A DNA stretch of 43,452 nt from Micromonosporaceae bacterium (GCA_016926535.1 JAFGOK010000100.1:1-43452), one strand, 5' to 3'. Shown: positions 17,830-26,729, counted from the first letter of the stretch. Numbers and translations: made by a program. The notes: generated from the letters alone by a model not told the origin.

Positions 17830-18704
17830 CGTTGCGTCCGTTCTACCAGGTACTCCACGATGCGGTCCGCGACATCGACCCGGCCGGCGAGCGCTGCTTG
17901 GAAGCCGGTGAACTCGACCCGGTGGTTGACCTCCAGCACCAGCAGTCGTCCGTCGTGGTCCTCGATCAGGTCGACACCGGCGATGTCCGCGCCGACGGCG
18001 GCGGCAGCATCGATCGACAACTTGGTGATCTCCGGTGTCACCTCGCAGGGCTGGGTCCGCGCACCGAGCGCCACGTTGGTTCGCCACAGTTCCCCGGCTC
18101 GGTAGACGGCGCCCAGCAGGTCACCGCCGACCACAATCACTCTGATGTCCCTGCTGGGCTTGTCGATCAGTTCCTGCACGTATCCGAGGTGCGCCTGCGG
18201 GCCGGGCAGTGCGGCGACGTATTCGAACACACCTTCTGCGGAAGCGCGGTCAAACAGTCGGACCACCAGCCGACCCCAGGAGCCGACCAACGGCTTGACC
18301 ACTGCCGGATAGCCGATGGAGTCCAGCGCTGCCAATGCGGCCTGCGGGGTGAGGCCGAGCGCCGTGCGCGGGGTGGCGATTCCAGCCGCCTGCAGCGCCA
18401 TCGTCGTGCGCCACTTGTCACCGCAAACCTCGGTTGCGTCCGCGTTGTTGACCACCTCGACTCCCGTCGAGGCGAGGCAGCGGGCTGCATACGCCGCGCG
18501 GACCTGCCCGATCTCCCGGTTCAATACGAAATTCCAGGAACGACCAGGCCCTCCGGCCAGGAACCATTGTTGTCGGGTGTCGATGTGGTCGAATGGAATA
18601 TTGCGTCGACCGAGTGCGTCGAACAGTCGTTTCTCATCCGCGCCGATCCGGCTGGCAAGGACGCCTATCCGACCGTCGCCCGGGTGCGTCGGTGTCGCTG
18701 ACAC
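17826..18704 (-). CDS. LysX/ArgX-like ATP-grasp ligase loading glutamate onto AmCP
   Basis: A 292 aa ATP-grasp ligase of the RimK/LysX group. It has VVKPLVGSWGRLVVRL, YVQELIDKPSRDIRVIVVGG and LLVLEVNHRVEF. The EVNHxxEF segment is characteristic of LysX/ArgX, which form an isopeptide bond between the C-terminal Glu of LysW-type carriers and the alpha-amino group of glutamate or aminoadipate. GTG at 18704 is selected because GGAGG lies four bases upstream. An ATG at 18770 would add 22 residues with no binding site. It is the first gene of the minus-strand operon and divergent from the sulfotransferase. Confidence 0.85.
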   Translation of the reverse strand: MSATPTHPGDGRIGVLASRIGADEKRLFDALGRRNIPFDHIDTRQQWFLAGGPGRSWNFVLNREIGQVRAAYAARCLASTGVEVVNNADATEVCGDKWRTTMALQAAGIATPRTALGLTPQAALAALDSIGYPAVVKPLVGSWGRLVVRLFDRASAEGVFEYVAALPGPQAHLGYVQELIDKPSRDIRVIVVGGDLLGAVYRAGELWRTNVALGARTQPCEVTPEITKLSIDAAAAVGADIAGVDLIEDHDGRLLVLEVNHRVEFTGFQAALAGRVDVADRIVEYLVERTQR

Positions 18705-18737
18705 GTGACCTCCGTGGTAGCGCTGCTGATTGACCAG

Positions 18738-18769
18738 ACGGCACAGGTGAATTGCCGTGCTGGACGGCA
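18738..18769. promoter_or_regulatory. three ACGGCA half-sites in the divergent lysX/sulfotransferase promoter region
   Basis: ACGGCA occurs at 18738-18743 and 18764-18769, with its reverse complement TGCCGT at 18753-18758. The last two form an inverted repeat with a 5-base gap. They lie 34-65 bp upstream of the LysX-like start, as expected for a regulator binding site. The remaining bases of 18705-18981 show TTGACT (18814) and TTGACG (18832) but no convincing -10. Confidence 0.35.
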
Positions 18770-18981
18770 TGGTACGGGGATGTCGACGCCAGGCGCGTCC
18801 GCGACAGGTTCATTGACTGGGACGCATCACGTTGACGCTGTGCTTCGGTGTTGCGTGTTTCGCTTACCCGACCAAGTGTCGTCGATGCCTCGCGCTTGAC
18901 CCGTTTTCGGCCACCTGCCACGGTGATTCTCCGCTCGTTTCGCCCGGCTGCGCCAGCCGCACCAGTGGAAATGGAGAGATC

Positions 18982-19713
18982 ATGGAGCAGATGCCAGATC
19001 GGATACCGGTGATCGCACTATGGAGTGCGCCGCGCTGCCGGTCTACCGCTTTCGCACGGATGATGGCCGAGAGAGGCGACCGCGTCGTGGTGCACGAGCC
19101 GTTATCTCAGGTGGTCGATTTCGGCGAGGTGAAGGTCGACGACCGAATCGCGCACACCGAGCATGACGTACTCGCCGCGCTGCGTGCCATCGCGGCGGAG
19201 AAGCCCGTGTTCTTCAAGGACACCACGGACTTCCATTACCCGGGACTGCTCGCCGATCAGGCATTTCTGGCAGCCGCGACACACACGTTCATCATCCGAC
19301 ACCCTGCCGAGGCCATTGCGTCGCACTACCTGCTCAATCCGGACCTCGGGCGTGACGAGATCGGCTTCGCCCGGTTGCATGAGATCTTCAACGCCGTCCT
19401 GGTCGCCACGGGCACCACACCCGTCGTGATTGACGCAGACGACCTGGTGGACCGGCCAGCCGATACCGTGCGGGCATACTGCTCTGCGGTGGGCATCCCC
19501 TTTGTGCCGGATGCGCTGAGCTGGCAGTCGGGCATGCGACCGGAATGGCAGGCGACCGGTCGGTGGCACGAGTCGACCAGCAGTACCGTCGGCTTCACCC
19601 GGACCACGGACGGGCGGGTTGAGGTGGTCACAGAGAATCCGGTGCTGCGGGCCTACTGCGATTACCACCTTCCGTACTACGAGCAGTTGCGCACCGTAGC
19701 GCTTCGGCCGTGA
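18982..19713 (+). CDS. PAPS-dependent sulfotransferase
   Basis: A 243 aa protein. The 5'-phosphosulfate loop is SAPRCRSTAF (residues 15-24), and FIIRHPAEAIASHY is the 3'-phosphate-binding segment, both typical of the sulfotransferase family. It should move sulfate from PAPS to a hydroxyl group. Next to an AmCP pathway and an AziU-like pair, the likely acceptor is the hydroxyl of the carrier-bound diamino-dihydroxy acid, turning it into a leaving group for aziridine closure. ATG 18982 follows GGAGAG. Codon 41 (19102-19104) is TTA, the rare leucine codon used as a developmental control in actinomycetes. It is transcribed divergently from the LysX-like gene. Confidence 0.8.
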   Translation: MEQMPDRIPVIALWSAPRCRSTAFARMMAERGDRVVVHEPLSQVVDFGEVKVDDRIAHTEHDVLAALRAIAAEKPVFFKDTTDFHYPGLLADQAFLAAATHTFIIRHPAEAIASHYLLNPDLGRDEIGFARLHEIFNAVLVATGTTPVVIDADDLVDRPADTVRAYCSAVGIPFVPDALSWQSGMRPEWQATGRWHESTSSTVGFTRTTDGRVEVVTENPVLRAYCDYHLPYYEQLRTVALRP

Positions 19714-20499
19714 TCACCGCACGGTCCCCATGGTTCTCCGGATCGAGATGGCTCGCCCCGATTGGACAGTAGGGACAAGGCCGAGAATTGCGTAAATCGA
19801 CCCGGGGGCGGGCAGTCGCCTTCATGAGCGAATCGGGAACTCGTGTTGTCTTCACGACCTCGTCGTTCTCGCCGCTTATCCGCTTTGGACATGATTCGCT
19901 AGACGCCGTAGACGGCGAAGGCGTCGGCGCGGTCATGCAGTCCACGGCGGGCGTGTGCGATGTTCGCCCCTGCCGCAAATCGGATCGTGCTGATCGACAG
20001 GTTACGGAAGGTTGCCAGGAGCACCAGAATCACCCGCCGTCGGTGCCGTTGCCCGCGCGGGTCGCGGAGGTCGGGAACCTGCGCCAACCGGGTCACCAGG
20101 CCCGACGACACCTGGTTGGGGTCGGTGGCGAGTTCGGCTTCCCACATGGCCAGGTCGGCTAGGTGCCCAGCAGCGGGGTTGACCGGCGAAGATGTCGACC
20201 CGGGCACGGCTCCTGAACACGATTCTCTGGCGTAGACAACCTGAGGATCGGCAGAAGTCATGCTCGTTTGCCACTTTGCGGCAAGAAAAGTGTTTTCGCC
20301 GCGAAACCGATCAAAAAGTGAGAACAACCGGGTCATGGTGTTGTATTCGGCTCTGCCGATGGATACTCTGCGCCAAGCGGGGATTCTGAACGACCTCACG
20401 TTACGCGCGTGAGCAGTCGTTAAGCGGCTTTTACCAGAAGCCGGCGTGCAGTCTTGCCCCGTTCGGGAGTGACTACGTCGACTCACACGGAGAGAGCCA
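19714..20499. other. gene-poor region with IS remnant between sulfotransferase and regulator
   Basis: Apart from the internally deleted transposase (19899-20261) I see no gene. Possible structures: an imperfect terminal inverted repeat pair, with GTCGTTCTCGCC near 19862 and GTTGTTCTCACT near 20324 read inward; a hairpin TTGCC-ACTTTGC-GGCAA near 20270; and, before the regulator gene, CTCACG-TTACGCG-CGTGAG (about 20393) and CGGCTT-TTACCAG-AAGCCG (20425-20443). These last two may be operator or promoter structures of the ParB-like regulator. Confidence 0.45.
19899..20261 (-). pseudogene. internally deleted ISAs1-family transposase
   Basis: A 120 aa reading frame. Its N-terminal half, with LVTRLAQVPDLRDPRGQRH, matches the start of ISAs1-type transposases. 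Its C-terminal half, FRNLSISTIRFAAGANIAHA, matches their extreme C-terminus. The whole central DDE catalytic core is absent, and the two ends join in frame around VILVLLATFRNL. It cannot transpose on its own. It reads as the scar of an insertion sequence next to the biosynthetic operon, or a non-autonomous element if its termini are intact. Confidence 0.6.
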
Positions 20500-21582
20500 G
20501 TGGCAGGACACGTGATCGAGCAATCCCTGGTGGATCACACGGCGAATGGACAAGCGAGTAATGCCGCACTTGGGCCATTGTGTCCGTGCGGCGCGGAGGA
20601 GTCGGAGATACGCCAAGTGCCGATTCACTCGCTCTATGCTGCTGACTCACCGAGATTGGGCGGCGAGAATCCCGAACATACCCGGATACTGATGAAGGCG
20701 CAGGTTGAGTTGCCGCCCATCATTGTGCATCGGCAGACAATGCGGGTGATCGATGGAATGCATCGCCTTCGGGCCGCGCTTCTCGCTGAACGGGAAACGA
20801 TCGCGGTCCGGTTTTTCGACGGCAGCGTGGAGGACTCGTTCATCCAGGCGGTCGTGGCGAACAGCAAGCACGGACTGCCACTCTCGCTGGCCGATCGCAA
20901 GGCCGCCGCCGCTCGAATCGTCTCATCCCATCCACATTGTTCAGACCGATCAATAGCGGCCATTACCGGCCTTGCGCCGAAGACCGTCGGGGTCATCCGC
21001 CAGCTCGACGATGCCGGAGCGGCGACGGTGACCCGGATTGGCCGTGACGGCAGGGTGCGATCCTTGAACACCGTCGAACGGCGTCGTGTGGCGAGCGAAA
21101 TGATCACCCGACGGCCGGACGTCTCGCTTCGCACGGTCGCCCGGGAGGCCGGGATATCTCCGGCGACAGCTCGTGATGTGCGGGACAAGATGCGCGCGGA
21201 GGGGCGGTCACAACGGTCGGACGGGACGTTCCAGTCGCCGTCGCAGAAGGATCAGGGCCCGGAGCGCCCGGACCGGGAAAACGACCGCAGCCGTCGATCC
21301 GGGATACGCGACAAGACGGCTGTACTGGGCGGCCTCATGCGCGACCCGTCACTGCGGTTCACCGAATCGGGGCGGGCGTTGCTGCGCTGGCTGGTGTCAC
21401 GAACCGGCGGGCCGGAGGGGTGGAGCGAGTTCGTCGGCACGATCCCGCCGCACTGCCTGTACCAGCTTGCGGATCTTGCCAGGGCGTGTGCGACAGAATG
21501 GTTGCAGCTCGCCGATGACCTGGAGCAACGGACTGGGAAGACAGAGCCCATGGGATCAGTCGGCAGGTGTGCAACTGAGTAA
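20500..21582 (+). CDS. StrR/ParB-like pathway-specific transcriptional regulator
   Basis: A 360 aa protein. A ParB/Spo0J-type N-terminal domain (about 38-105: VPIHSLYAADSPRL, ELPPIIVHRQTMRVIDGMHR) is followed by helix-turn-helix segments (SDRSIAAITGLAPKTVGVIR; VSLRTVAREAGISPATARDV). This layout is that of StrR-type activators found inside aminoglycoside, glycopeptide and other clusters, not of chromosome-partitioning ParB. GTG 20500 follows GGAGAG. Cys27 and Cys29 lie before the domain. It stands just upstream of the core operon (21776-29714), which it probably activates. A perfect hairpin overlaps its stop codon. Confidence 0.82.
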   Translation: MAGHVIEQSLVDHTANGQASNAALGPLCPCGAEESEIRQVPIHSLYAADSPRLGGENPEHTRILMKAQVELPPIIVHRQTMRVIDGMHRLRAALLAERETIAVRFFDGSVEDSFIQAVVANSKHGLPLSLADRKAAAARIVSSHPHCSDRSIAAITGLAPKTVGVIRQLDDAGAATVTRIGRDGRVRSLNTVERRRVASEMITRRPDVSLRTVAREAGISPATARDVRDKMRAEGRSQRSDGTFQSPSQKDQGPERPDRENDRSRRSGIRDKTAVLGGLMRDPSLRFTESGRALLRWLVSRTGGPEGWSEFVGTIPPHCLYQLADLARACATEWLQLADDLEQRTGKTEPMGSVGRCATE

Positions 21583-21600
21583 AGGAGTCAGTTGCACACC
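21566..21600 (+). terminator. 13-bp perfect hairpin across the regulator stop codon
   Basis: GGTGTGCAACTGA (21566-21578) and its exact reverse complement (21588-21600) flank a 9-base loop that contains the TAA stop (21580-21582). No T-tract follows. It probably ends or attenuates the regulator transcript before the core operon, or protects the mRNA 3' end. Confidence 0.5.
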
Positions 21601-21775
21601 CCAGATCTACACCCACGCGCGCGGTGGAGCCCGGGAATCCCGTTGTCCCTGAGTTCACTCAATACGTCAAAACATCAATTCGGACATTTACGGTAACCAT
21701 TATGCTGACGACCGGGGCGAATTGGTGACCTAGACTGTCGCGATCGAACATCACTTCAGTGAGAGGGCTCACTTG

Positions 21776-22366
21776 ATGGATATATCGGTGACCTCTGTCA
21801 TTACCCGATTCTGTGATCCGGTCGACATCTCCGATCACCGAAACAACACGGCCATTTCAGCGGCAACGAAGACCGAACTGGGACATTTCAATGTCTGGGG
21901 AAACTCGCTCGCCGCCGAGTACCTGCCGGCGGGTGGAAGTCTGGTCCACGTGGCCGGCATTCCGTTTCAATTCCCTCCGGTATGCGACGGACCAGACAAT
22001 ATCCGTTGCGCCGGGCAGTCTCTCAGAGTGTCGACGGGTCGTTACGACTGGATGCACGTGCTGGCGGCGGCGGAACGACGCTGTGAGGACATTGTTGAGC
22101 TAAGCTTCGTCGACGGCTCGGTCGACGCGGAAACACTGCGCGTCTCCGACTTCTGGGCCGCGCCCGCGTGGTTCGGTGAACTCAAGGCGTTTGAAAGCCC
22201 GGTCATGCACTATCCGCACCATGTGCAGCGGTTCGTTCCCGCGGTTATGTGGGCACAGCGAGTGCCGGTAACTCGGCGCGCCGATCTGACTGGTATCCGA
22301 CTGCCTCGCAACATCGCGATGCATGTCTTCGCGGTCACCCTCCAGCGGACGGAGGCCACGGCATGA
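21776..22366 (+). CDS. candidate aziridine-forming enzyme, small subunit (AziU2-like)
   Basis: A 196 aa protein without a domain I can name from its sequence. It is predicted soluble, with no signal peptide. It is the first gene of the core operon and overlaps the 350 aa gene downstream as ATGA, with GGAGG just before that start, so the two are made together. In vazabitide A and azinomycin clusters, as I recall, two adjacent proteins of unusual fold (Vzb10/11; AziU3/U2) form a complex that closes the aziridine by displacing sulfate. The assignment here rests on context, sizes and coupling rather than on residues. ATG 21776 follows GAGAGGG. A TTG three bases earlier is equally possible. Confidence 0.5.
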   Translation: MDISVTSVITRFCDPVDISDHRNNTAISAATKTELGHFNVWGNSLAAEYLPAGGSLVHVAGIPFQFPPVCDGPDNIRCAGQSLRVSTGRYDWMHVLAAAERRCEDIVELSFVDGSVDAETLRVSDFWAAPAWFGELKAFESPVMHYPHHVQRFVPAVMWAQRVPVTRRADLTGIRLPRNIAMHVFAVTLQRTEATA

Positions 22367-23415
22367 GCACCGACCGACAGCCACAGACGTTCATGATCAC
22401 CGGATCCGAACCCGAGTTGTGGTATCGCGACCTGATCAGCTGCCTTCAGGCCACGTTCGGCTCGCTGTTGATCCGGGAGGGCATCGATCCACTGACCGTG
22501 CTCGGCGCGGGCTGGCGATTCCTGCACCTGCCCGGTGACGTCAGGTCCGAGGAGTTCTACTACCCGTGTGAGCCGGACGAGTCCGGCAACACCGACGTAG
22601 GTGCCGCGCTAGCACCGCACCACGACCTGCACTCGCGCTGGTGGTGCCCTGCCGATACGAACGACCTCTGGCGGGAGGTGCGTGACACGCTGGCCGACGA
22701 CCGATTGGTGATCGCCGCGGTGGACAACTTCCACCTGCCGTTCCGGCCAGCCTACAGCGACGTGCACGCCGCGCACCTCGTGGTGGTATACGGCCTGGAT
22801 GAGGTCCGCGGACTGGTGTACGTCTCGGACGCGATGCCGCCCGCGTTCTGCGGAGTCATCCCGATCGAGGTGTTCTCCCGCAGCTGGGGTTCGGCCAACC
22901 CGACCGACGTCCAGGACGCGTTCTTCAGTGACTCGCAGATCGGCCGGCGCTGCCTCGACGTCCGCCTCTCCGCCAAACCTCCCGTACTGACGCCCGAGTT
23001 GCTCGGCGAATTCCTGCGCGTCAACGTCACCGCCTTCACCACGGCGACCTCGGCGCGCACCGGTCTCGCTGGATTCGGCGAGTTCGCCGCCGAACTCCTC
23101 AACCGGTGCCGTGCCGGCGACGTCACCGTGTTGCGTGAGCTGTACCCGTTCGGCTGGGGCATGCAGGCGCAGGCATCGTTGCACGGGGAACTGCTGCGTC
23201 GCTGCGGTCATGAATGGAGTGACCCGGTGCTTGCCGGGGCTGGCCGGGCGGTCGAAACCGTCGCGCACGCGTGGACCGGACTCCGGATCACCGGCGCGCA
23301 CGGGGTCGACGATCCCGGTGCGGTCTTCGCCGATATCGCGCACCACGTCACGGTGCTGGCCGGTGCGTATGCGAGTGCGGTCGACGCCGTGGGCGCGGCG
23401 GCGGAGCGACTGTGA
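22363..23415 (+). CDS. candidate aziridine-forming enzyme, large subunit (AziU3-like, BtrH-like N-domain)
   Basis: A 350 aa protein. The first half resembles the BtrH-type cysteine peptidase/transferase fold: a Cys in [14 protein letters not shown] near the N-terminus, a His in [13 protein letters not shown], and an Asp in VYVSDAMPP, in the order of a C-H-D triad. The second half (about 200-350) is helical and unassigned. It is translationally coupled to the 196 aa gene upstream and followed by AmCP-pathway genes. Together with the sulfotransferase this fits an AziU3/Vzb-type enzyme that removes sulfate while forming aziridine. An acyl- or aminoacyl-transferase role, as for BtrH itself, is the alternative. 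Confidence 0.5.
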   Translation: MSTDRQPQTFMITGSEPELWYRDLISCLQATFGSLLIREGIDPLTVLGAGWRFLHLPGDVRSEEFYYPCEPDESGNTDVGAALAPHHDLHSRWWCPADTNDLWREVRDTLADDRLVIAAVDNFHLPFRPAYSDVHAAHLVVVYGLDEVRGLVYVSDAMPPAFCGVIPIEVFSRSWGSANPTDVQDAFFSDSQIGRRCLDVRLSAKPPVLTPELLGEFLRVNVTAFTTATSARTGLAGFGEFAAELLNRCRAGDVTVLRELYPFGWGMQAQASLHGELLRRCGHEWSDPVLAGAGRAVETVAHAWTGLRITGAHGVDDPGAVFADIAHHVTVLAGAYASAVDAVGAAAERL

Positions 23416-23459
23416 CCGCACGACGGTTCGATCGCCGTGACCATGTCGAGAGGACAGTG

Positions 23460-24755
23460 ATGGGCAAACTGGCAGCGTTTGGCGGCCCTGCCGCCGTACC
23501 GAGGAACCGGCGCCGCGTGGACTGGCCGGTGATCGAGGACGCGGACCGCAAGGCCGTCATCGACGCACTCGACGGCGGCAGACTAGTGTCCAACACGGAT
23601 GGAACGAACCCGGTCTCCACCCTGGAGGAGCACTGGGCGCACCGGTTCGGCTTTGAGCACTGCGTTGCGGTGTCCACAGGCACCGCGGCACTGTCTCTCG
23701 CGCTGGCCGCAATCGGAATCGGGCCGGGCGACGAGGTGATCGTGCCCGCGCTCAGCTTCATCGCCACGGGGCTGGCGCCAGTGCACCAGATGGCCGTTCC
23801 GGTGTTCGCGGACATCGATCCGGTCACGTTCAACCTCGACCCGAACGACGTGGAGCGTCGGATCACTCCCCGGACCGCGGCGATCATTCCGGTGCACCTG
23901 CACGGTGCGCCGGCCGATATGGATCGACTGATCAGCATCGCCCGCAAGCACAGCCTCGCCGTGGTTGAGGACGCCGCGCAGGCCCCCGGGGCGACCCATC
24001 GTGGTCGGTCGGTCGGCGGGATCGGCGACGTGGGTGCGTTCAGCCTTCAGACCACCAAGAACATCCCCACCTGTGGTGAAGGCGGCCTGCTGGTGACCAG
24101 CGATGCCGAGTTGGCCCAGTCGATGCGCAGGGGACGGCAGTTCGGCGAAGTGATCGAGAGCGGCCGCGAGCGTGACTACGTGTCCTACGGCCTCGGCTGG
24201 AATCACAAGATGAACGCTGTCCAAGCCGCGTTCACCGACGCCCAGCTCACTCGGTTCGACGACTACGAATGCGCGCGACAACGCAACATCACCGAGTTTC
24301 TGGCGCGACTTGCGATGCTGCCCGGCTTGCAGGTGCCGACCGCCCGCCCGGAGACCACGCACGTCTGGCACATCCTGCGGTTCCGGTTCGACCCCGCCGC
24401 GTTCGATCTGGACCCGGTACGCTCGGAGGCCCTGCGCTCAACCCTGCGGCGGCTGCTGCGCGCCGAGGGCGTTCCGATGTCGCAGTACCAGCTCATGCCG
24501 CTGCCCGACCAGAAGGTGTTCGTCGATCGGATCGGGTTCGGCGCCGGCTACCCATGGTCGGTGATCGGCACCCCTGAACCGGTCAAGGATTCGGACTACC
24601 CGGTGACCCGCACGGTTATCGCCGACTCGCTGACCCTCCAGAAGCGCCATCTCCATCCGGGCTCAGGCGATCTCCTTTGCCGCTACGCGGACGCCTTCGA
24701 GAAGGTGTGGGCTAACGCCGACCTGGTGACCACACTCGTGGCGGCCGCGTCATGA
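23460..24755 (+). CDS. DegT/DnrJ/StrS-family (sugar-aminotransferase-like) PLP aminotransferase
   Basis: A 431 aa aminotransferase. [20 protein letters not shown] and the Asp in [15 protein letters not shown] bind PLP, and the Schiff-base lysine is K200 in [15 protein letters not shown]. The family normally aminates keto sugars. In vazabitide-type pathways a sugar-aminotransferase-like enzyme aminates the keto-diol made by transketolase on AmCP, giving the diamino-dihydroxy-heptanoate unit. The ATG at 23460 has GAGAGGA before it. The gene is followed directly, with a 4-bp overlap, by the transketolase genes, which supports action on their product. Confidence 0.88.
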   Translation: MGKLAAFGGPAAVPRNRRRVDWPVIEDADRKAVIDALDGGRLVSNTDGTNPVSTLEEHWAHRFGFEHCVAVSTGTAALSLALAAIGIGPGDEVIVPALSFIATGLAPVHQMAVPVFADIDPVTFNLDPNDVERRITPRTAAIIPVHLHGAPADMDRLISIARKHSLAVVEDAAQAPGATHRGRSVGGIGDVGAFSLQTTKNIPTCGEGGLLVTSDAELAQSMRRGRQFGEVIESGRERDYVSYGLGWNHKMNAVQAAFTDAQLTRFDDYECARQRNITEFLARLAMLPGLQVPTARPETTHVWHILRFRFDPAAFDLDPVRSEALRSTLRRLLRAEGVPMSQYQLMPLPDQKVFVDRIGFGAGYPWSVIGTPEPVKDSDYPVTRTVIADSLTLQKRHLHPGSGDLLCRYADAFEKVWANADLVTTLVAAAS

Positions 24756-25594
24756 CCGGCGTCCAGGTCCCAGTGCGAGACACCCTGGAATCTCTCGCCG
24801 CACGCATCCGCTCGCACGTCGTCAACATGTGTGCTGGGCCGGAAGGTGGCCATCTCGGCGGCGCGCTGTCATGCATTGAGGTGCTCACCGCACTGTACTT
24901 CTCGGTGCTCAAGGTGGACCCGCAGCGGTCGGACGACCCGGCACGCGACCGCTTTCTGCTCAGCAAGGGCCACGCCGCCATTGCCCTGTACGCGACGCTG
25001 GCCGAGCGGGGTTTCCTTCCGGTCGAGGAACTCGCCGGATACGGACGGCCTGGCAGCAGGCTGATGGGTCATCCGGTCCGCGCGGTGCCCGGTGTGGAGT
25101 TGCCGACCGGGTCGCTCGGCCACGGTCTCGCGCTCGCCTGCGGGCTCGCTCTGGCCGCCCGATACGCCGGCCGTGACTCGCGCAGCTTCGTGCTGCTGGG
25201 CGACGGCGAACTCCAGGAAGGTTCGGTGTGGGAGGCTGCCATCGCGGCCGCGTCGCTCCGGCTGGACCGGCTGGTGGCCGTGGTGGACCGCAACGGCCTT
25301 CAGCTGACCGGTCCGACCGAGCGGATCGCGCCGATGGAGCCGATGGCAGAACGCTGGCGCGCCTTCGGCTGGGCGGTCCGAGACGTCGATGGGCACGACC
25401 TTCCCCAGCTGGCAGATCACCTCGCCGCAGCACCGTGGGAACCTGGTCGGCCGAGCGTTCTGATCGCCCGCACGGTCAAGGGCCATGGACTTCCGTTCCT
25501 CGCCGGTCGGGCAGCCAATCACTATGTGACGCTGTCGCCGCGCAACCACGCGCGGGCCATCGACGCGTTGCACAGCACGGACGCCGTCCGATGA
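24752..25594 (+). CDS. transketolase, N-terminal (thiamine-pyrophosphate) subunit
   Basis: A 280 aa protein equal to the N-terminal domain of transketolase. It has [28 protein letters not shown] and the TPP/metal motif [14 protein letters not shown]. It overlaps both its neighbours by four bases. With the next gene it forms a complete split transketolase, which would transfer a two-carbon ketol unit to the semialdehyde on AmCP, extending glutamate semialdehyde to a C7 amino acid. The AmCP gene comes right after the second subunit, which supports this reading over a role in central metabolism. Confidence 0.9.
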   Translation: MTGVQVPVRDTLESLAARIRSHVVNMCAGPEGGHLGGALSCIEVLTALYFSVLKVDPQRSDDPARDRFLLSKGHAAIALYATLAERGFLPVEELAGYGRPGSRLMGHPVRAVPGVELPTGSLGHGLALACGLALAARYAGRDSRSFVLLGDGELQEGSVWEAAIAAASLRLDRLVAVVDRNGLQLTGPTERIAPMEPMAERWRAFGWAVRDVDGHDLPQLADHLAAAPWEPGRPSVLIARTVKGHGLPFLAGRAANHYVTLSPRNHARAIDALHSTDAVR

Positions 25595-26559
25595 ACCGGG
25601 CGACCCGGGATGCCTACCGGGACTGTCTGCTGCCCTTGCTGAATCAGCATCCCGATCTGATCTGCCTGGACACAGACACCGGTCTGTTCGGTGCGCAGTT
25701 CGCCGCGGCAGCTGGCGACCAGTACCTGAACCTCGGCATCGCCGAGCACAACCTGATGGGTATCGCGGCCGGACTGGCCGCGGGCGGGCGAATGCCCTTC
25801 GTCAACACGATGGCCAGCTTCGCCGCATGCAGGGCGCTGGAGGCAATCAAGATCGACATTGCTTACAACCAGCTGCCGGTCCGTATCATGGCCACCCACG
25901 GTGGTCTCGCCGCCGGTCACCTCGGTCCGACGCACCAGGCCTTGGAGGACTTGGCCGTGCTTCGGGTACTGCCGGGCATGACGGTGGTGGTGCCGGTCGA
26001 CGCCGCCGCCACGGTGGCCTTCGTCAAGCAGAGCCTGGGTCTTGCTGGACCGCTCTACGTGCGACTCGGCCGTAAACCGTCGCCACCGCTGCCAGTGCTC
26101 CCCGCTCCGGTCATCGGGCAGGCTCAGACGCTGCGACAGGGTGCGGAGGTGCTGCTCGCGTGTTGCGGCCCGTTCGCGGTGCTCGGGTGCCTCACCGCAG
26201 CGGGAGCGCTCGCCGAACAGGGCATTGAAGCCACCGTACTGAACGTGCACACCCTTCGGCCGCTCGACACGGCGACCCTGGTCGCTGCGGCGCAACCGGC
26301 CACCCTTGTGGTGACGGTGGAAGAGCACTGGCGCGCGGGCGGTCTCGGGGGAGCGGTGGCCGAAGCACTGGCGGAGGCGGAGCCCAGGAAAGTGCTCAGG
26401 CTGGGCATGCCGGACCACTTCGTTGACGCCGTCGGCAGCCAGGAGTATCTCGTCACGCACTACGACCTCACCGCGGAGCGGGTCGTGAGGACGGTCAGCA
26501 CCGCTCTCGACAGCGCGGCCCGCTCCGGGACGATCAATCGAAAGGACCCAACGACATGA
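25591..26559 (+). CDS. transketolase, C-terminal (pyrimidine-binding) subunit
   Basis: A 322 aa protein containing the pyrimidine-binding and C-terminal domains of transketolase. The catalytic Glu that activates TPP lies in LNLGIAEHNLMGIAAGLA. Substrate-side residues lie in MATHGGLAAGHLGPTHQALE. ATG 25591 overlaps the previous stop, and its own stop overlaps the AmCP start, so three genes are translationally chained. It works with the 24752 product as a heteromer. Donor is probably a ketose phosphate (inference from the family). Confidence 0.9.
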   Translation: MNRATRDAYRDCLLPLLNQHPDLICLDTDTGLFGAQFAAAAGDQYLNLGIAEHNLMGIAAGLAAGGRMPFVNTMASFAACRALEAIKIDIAYNQLPVRIMATHGGLAAGHLGPTHQALEDLAVLRVLPGMTVVVPVDAAATVAFVKQSLGLAGPLYVRLGRKPSPPLPVLPAPVIGQAQTLRQGAEVLLACCGPFAVLGCLTAAGALAEQGIEATVLNVHTLRPLDTATLVAAAQPATLVVTVEEHWRAGGLGGAVAEALAEAEPRKVLRLGMPDHFVDAVGSQEYLVTHYDLTAERVVRTVSTALDSAARSGTINRKDPTT

Positions 26560-26729
26560 CCACAGTGCACATCTGTCCGAAGTGCGAGGACCAGGTTCAG
26601 ATCAGCCAACCAGCGCGACTCAATGAGATCGTCGAGTGCGCCGGCTGCCACTGCGAGCTGGAGATCGTGGCGCTGAATCCGCCGGTGCTGGCTCTCGCAC
26701 CCGAGGTCGAAGAGGACTGGGGGGAGTAG
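26556..26729 (+). CDS. amino-group carrier protein (LysW-like AmCP)
   Basis: A 57 aa acidic protein with a zinc-ribbon formed by C7-P-K-C10 and C28-A-G-C31, and the diagnostic C-terminus EEDWGE. The last Glu is the residue to whose side-chain carboxylate LysX-type ligases attach the alpha-amino group of the substrate. The carrier protects this amine and presents the growing side chain to the kinase, reductase, transketolase, aminotransferase and peptidase, all encoded around it. The start overlaps the transketolase stop (ATGA). It is short enough to be missed by automatic annotation, yet it defines the pathway. Confidence 0.93.
   Translation: MTTVHICPKCEDQVQISQPARLNEIVECAGCHCELEIVALNPPVLALAPEVEEDWGE

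Noticed and set aside
20500-21582. ParB chromosome or plasmid partition protein
   Set aside because: No parA neighbour and no parS-like sites. The domain order and context match StrR-type cluster regulators.
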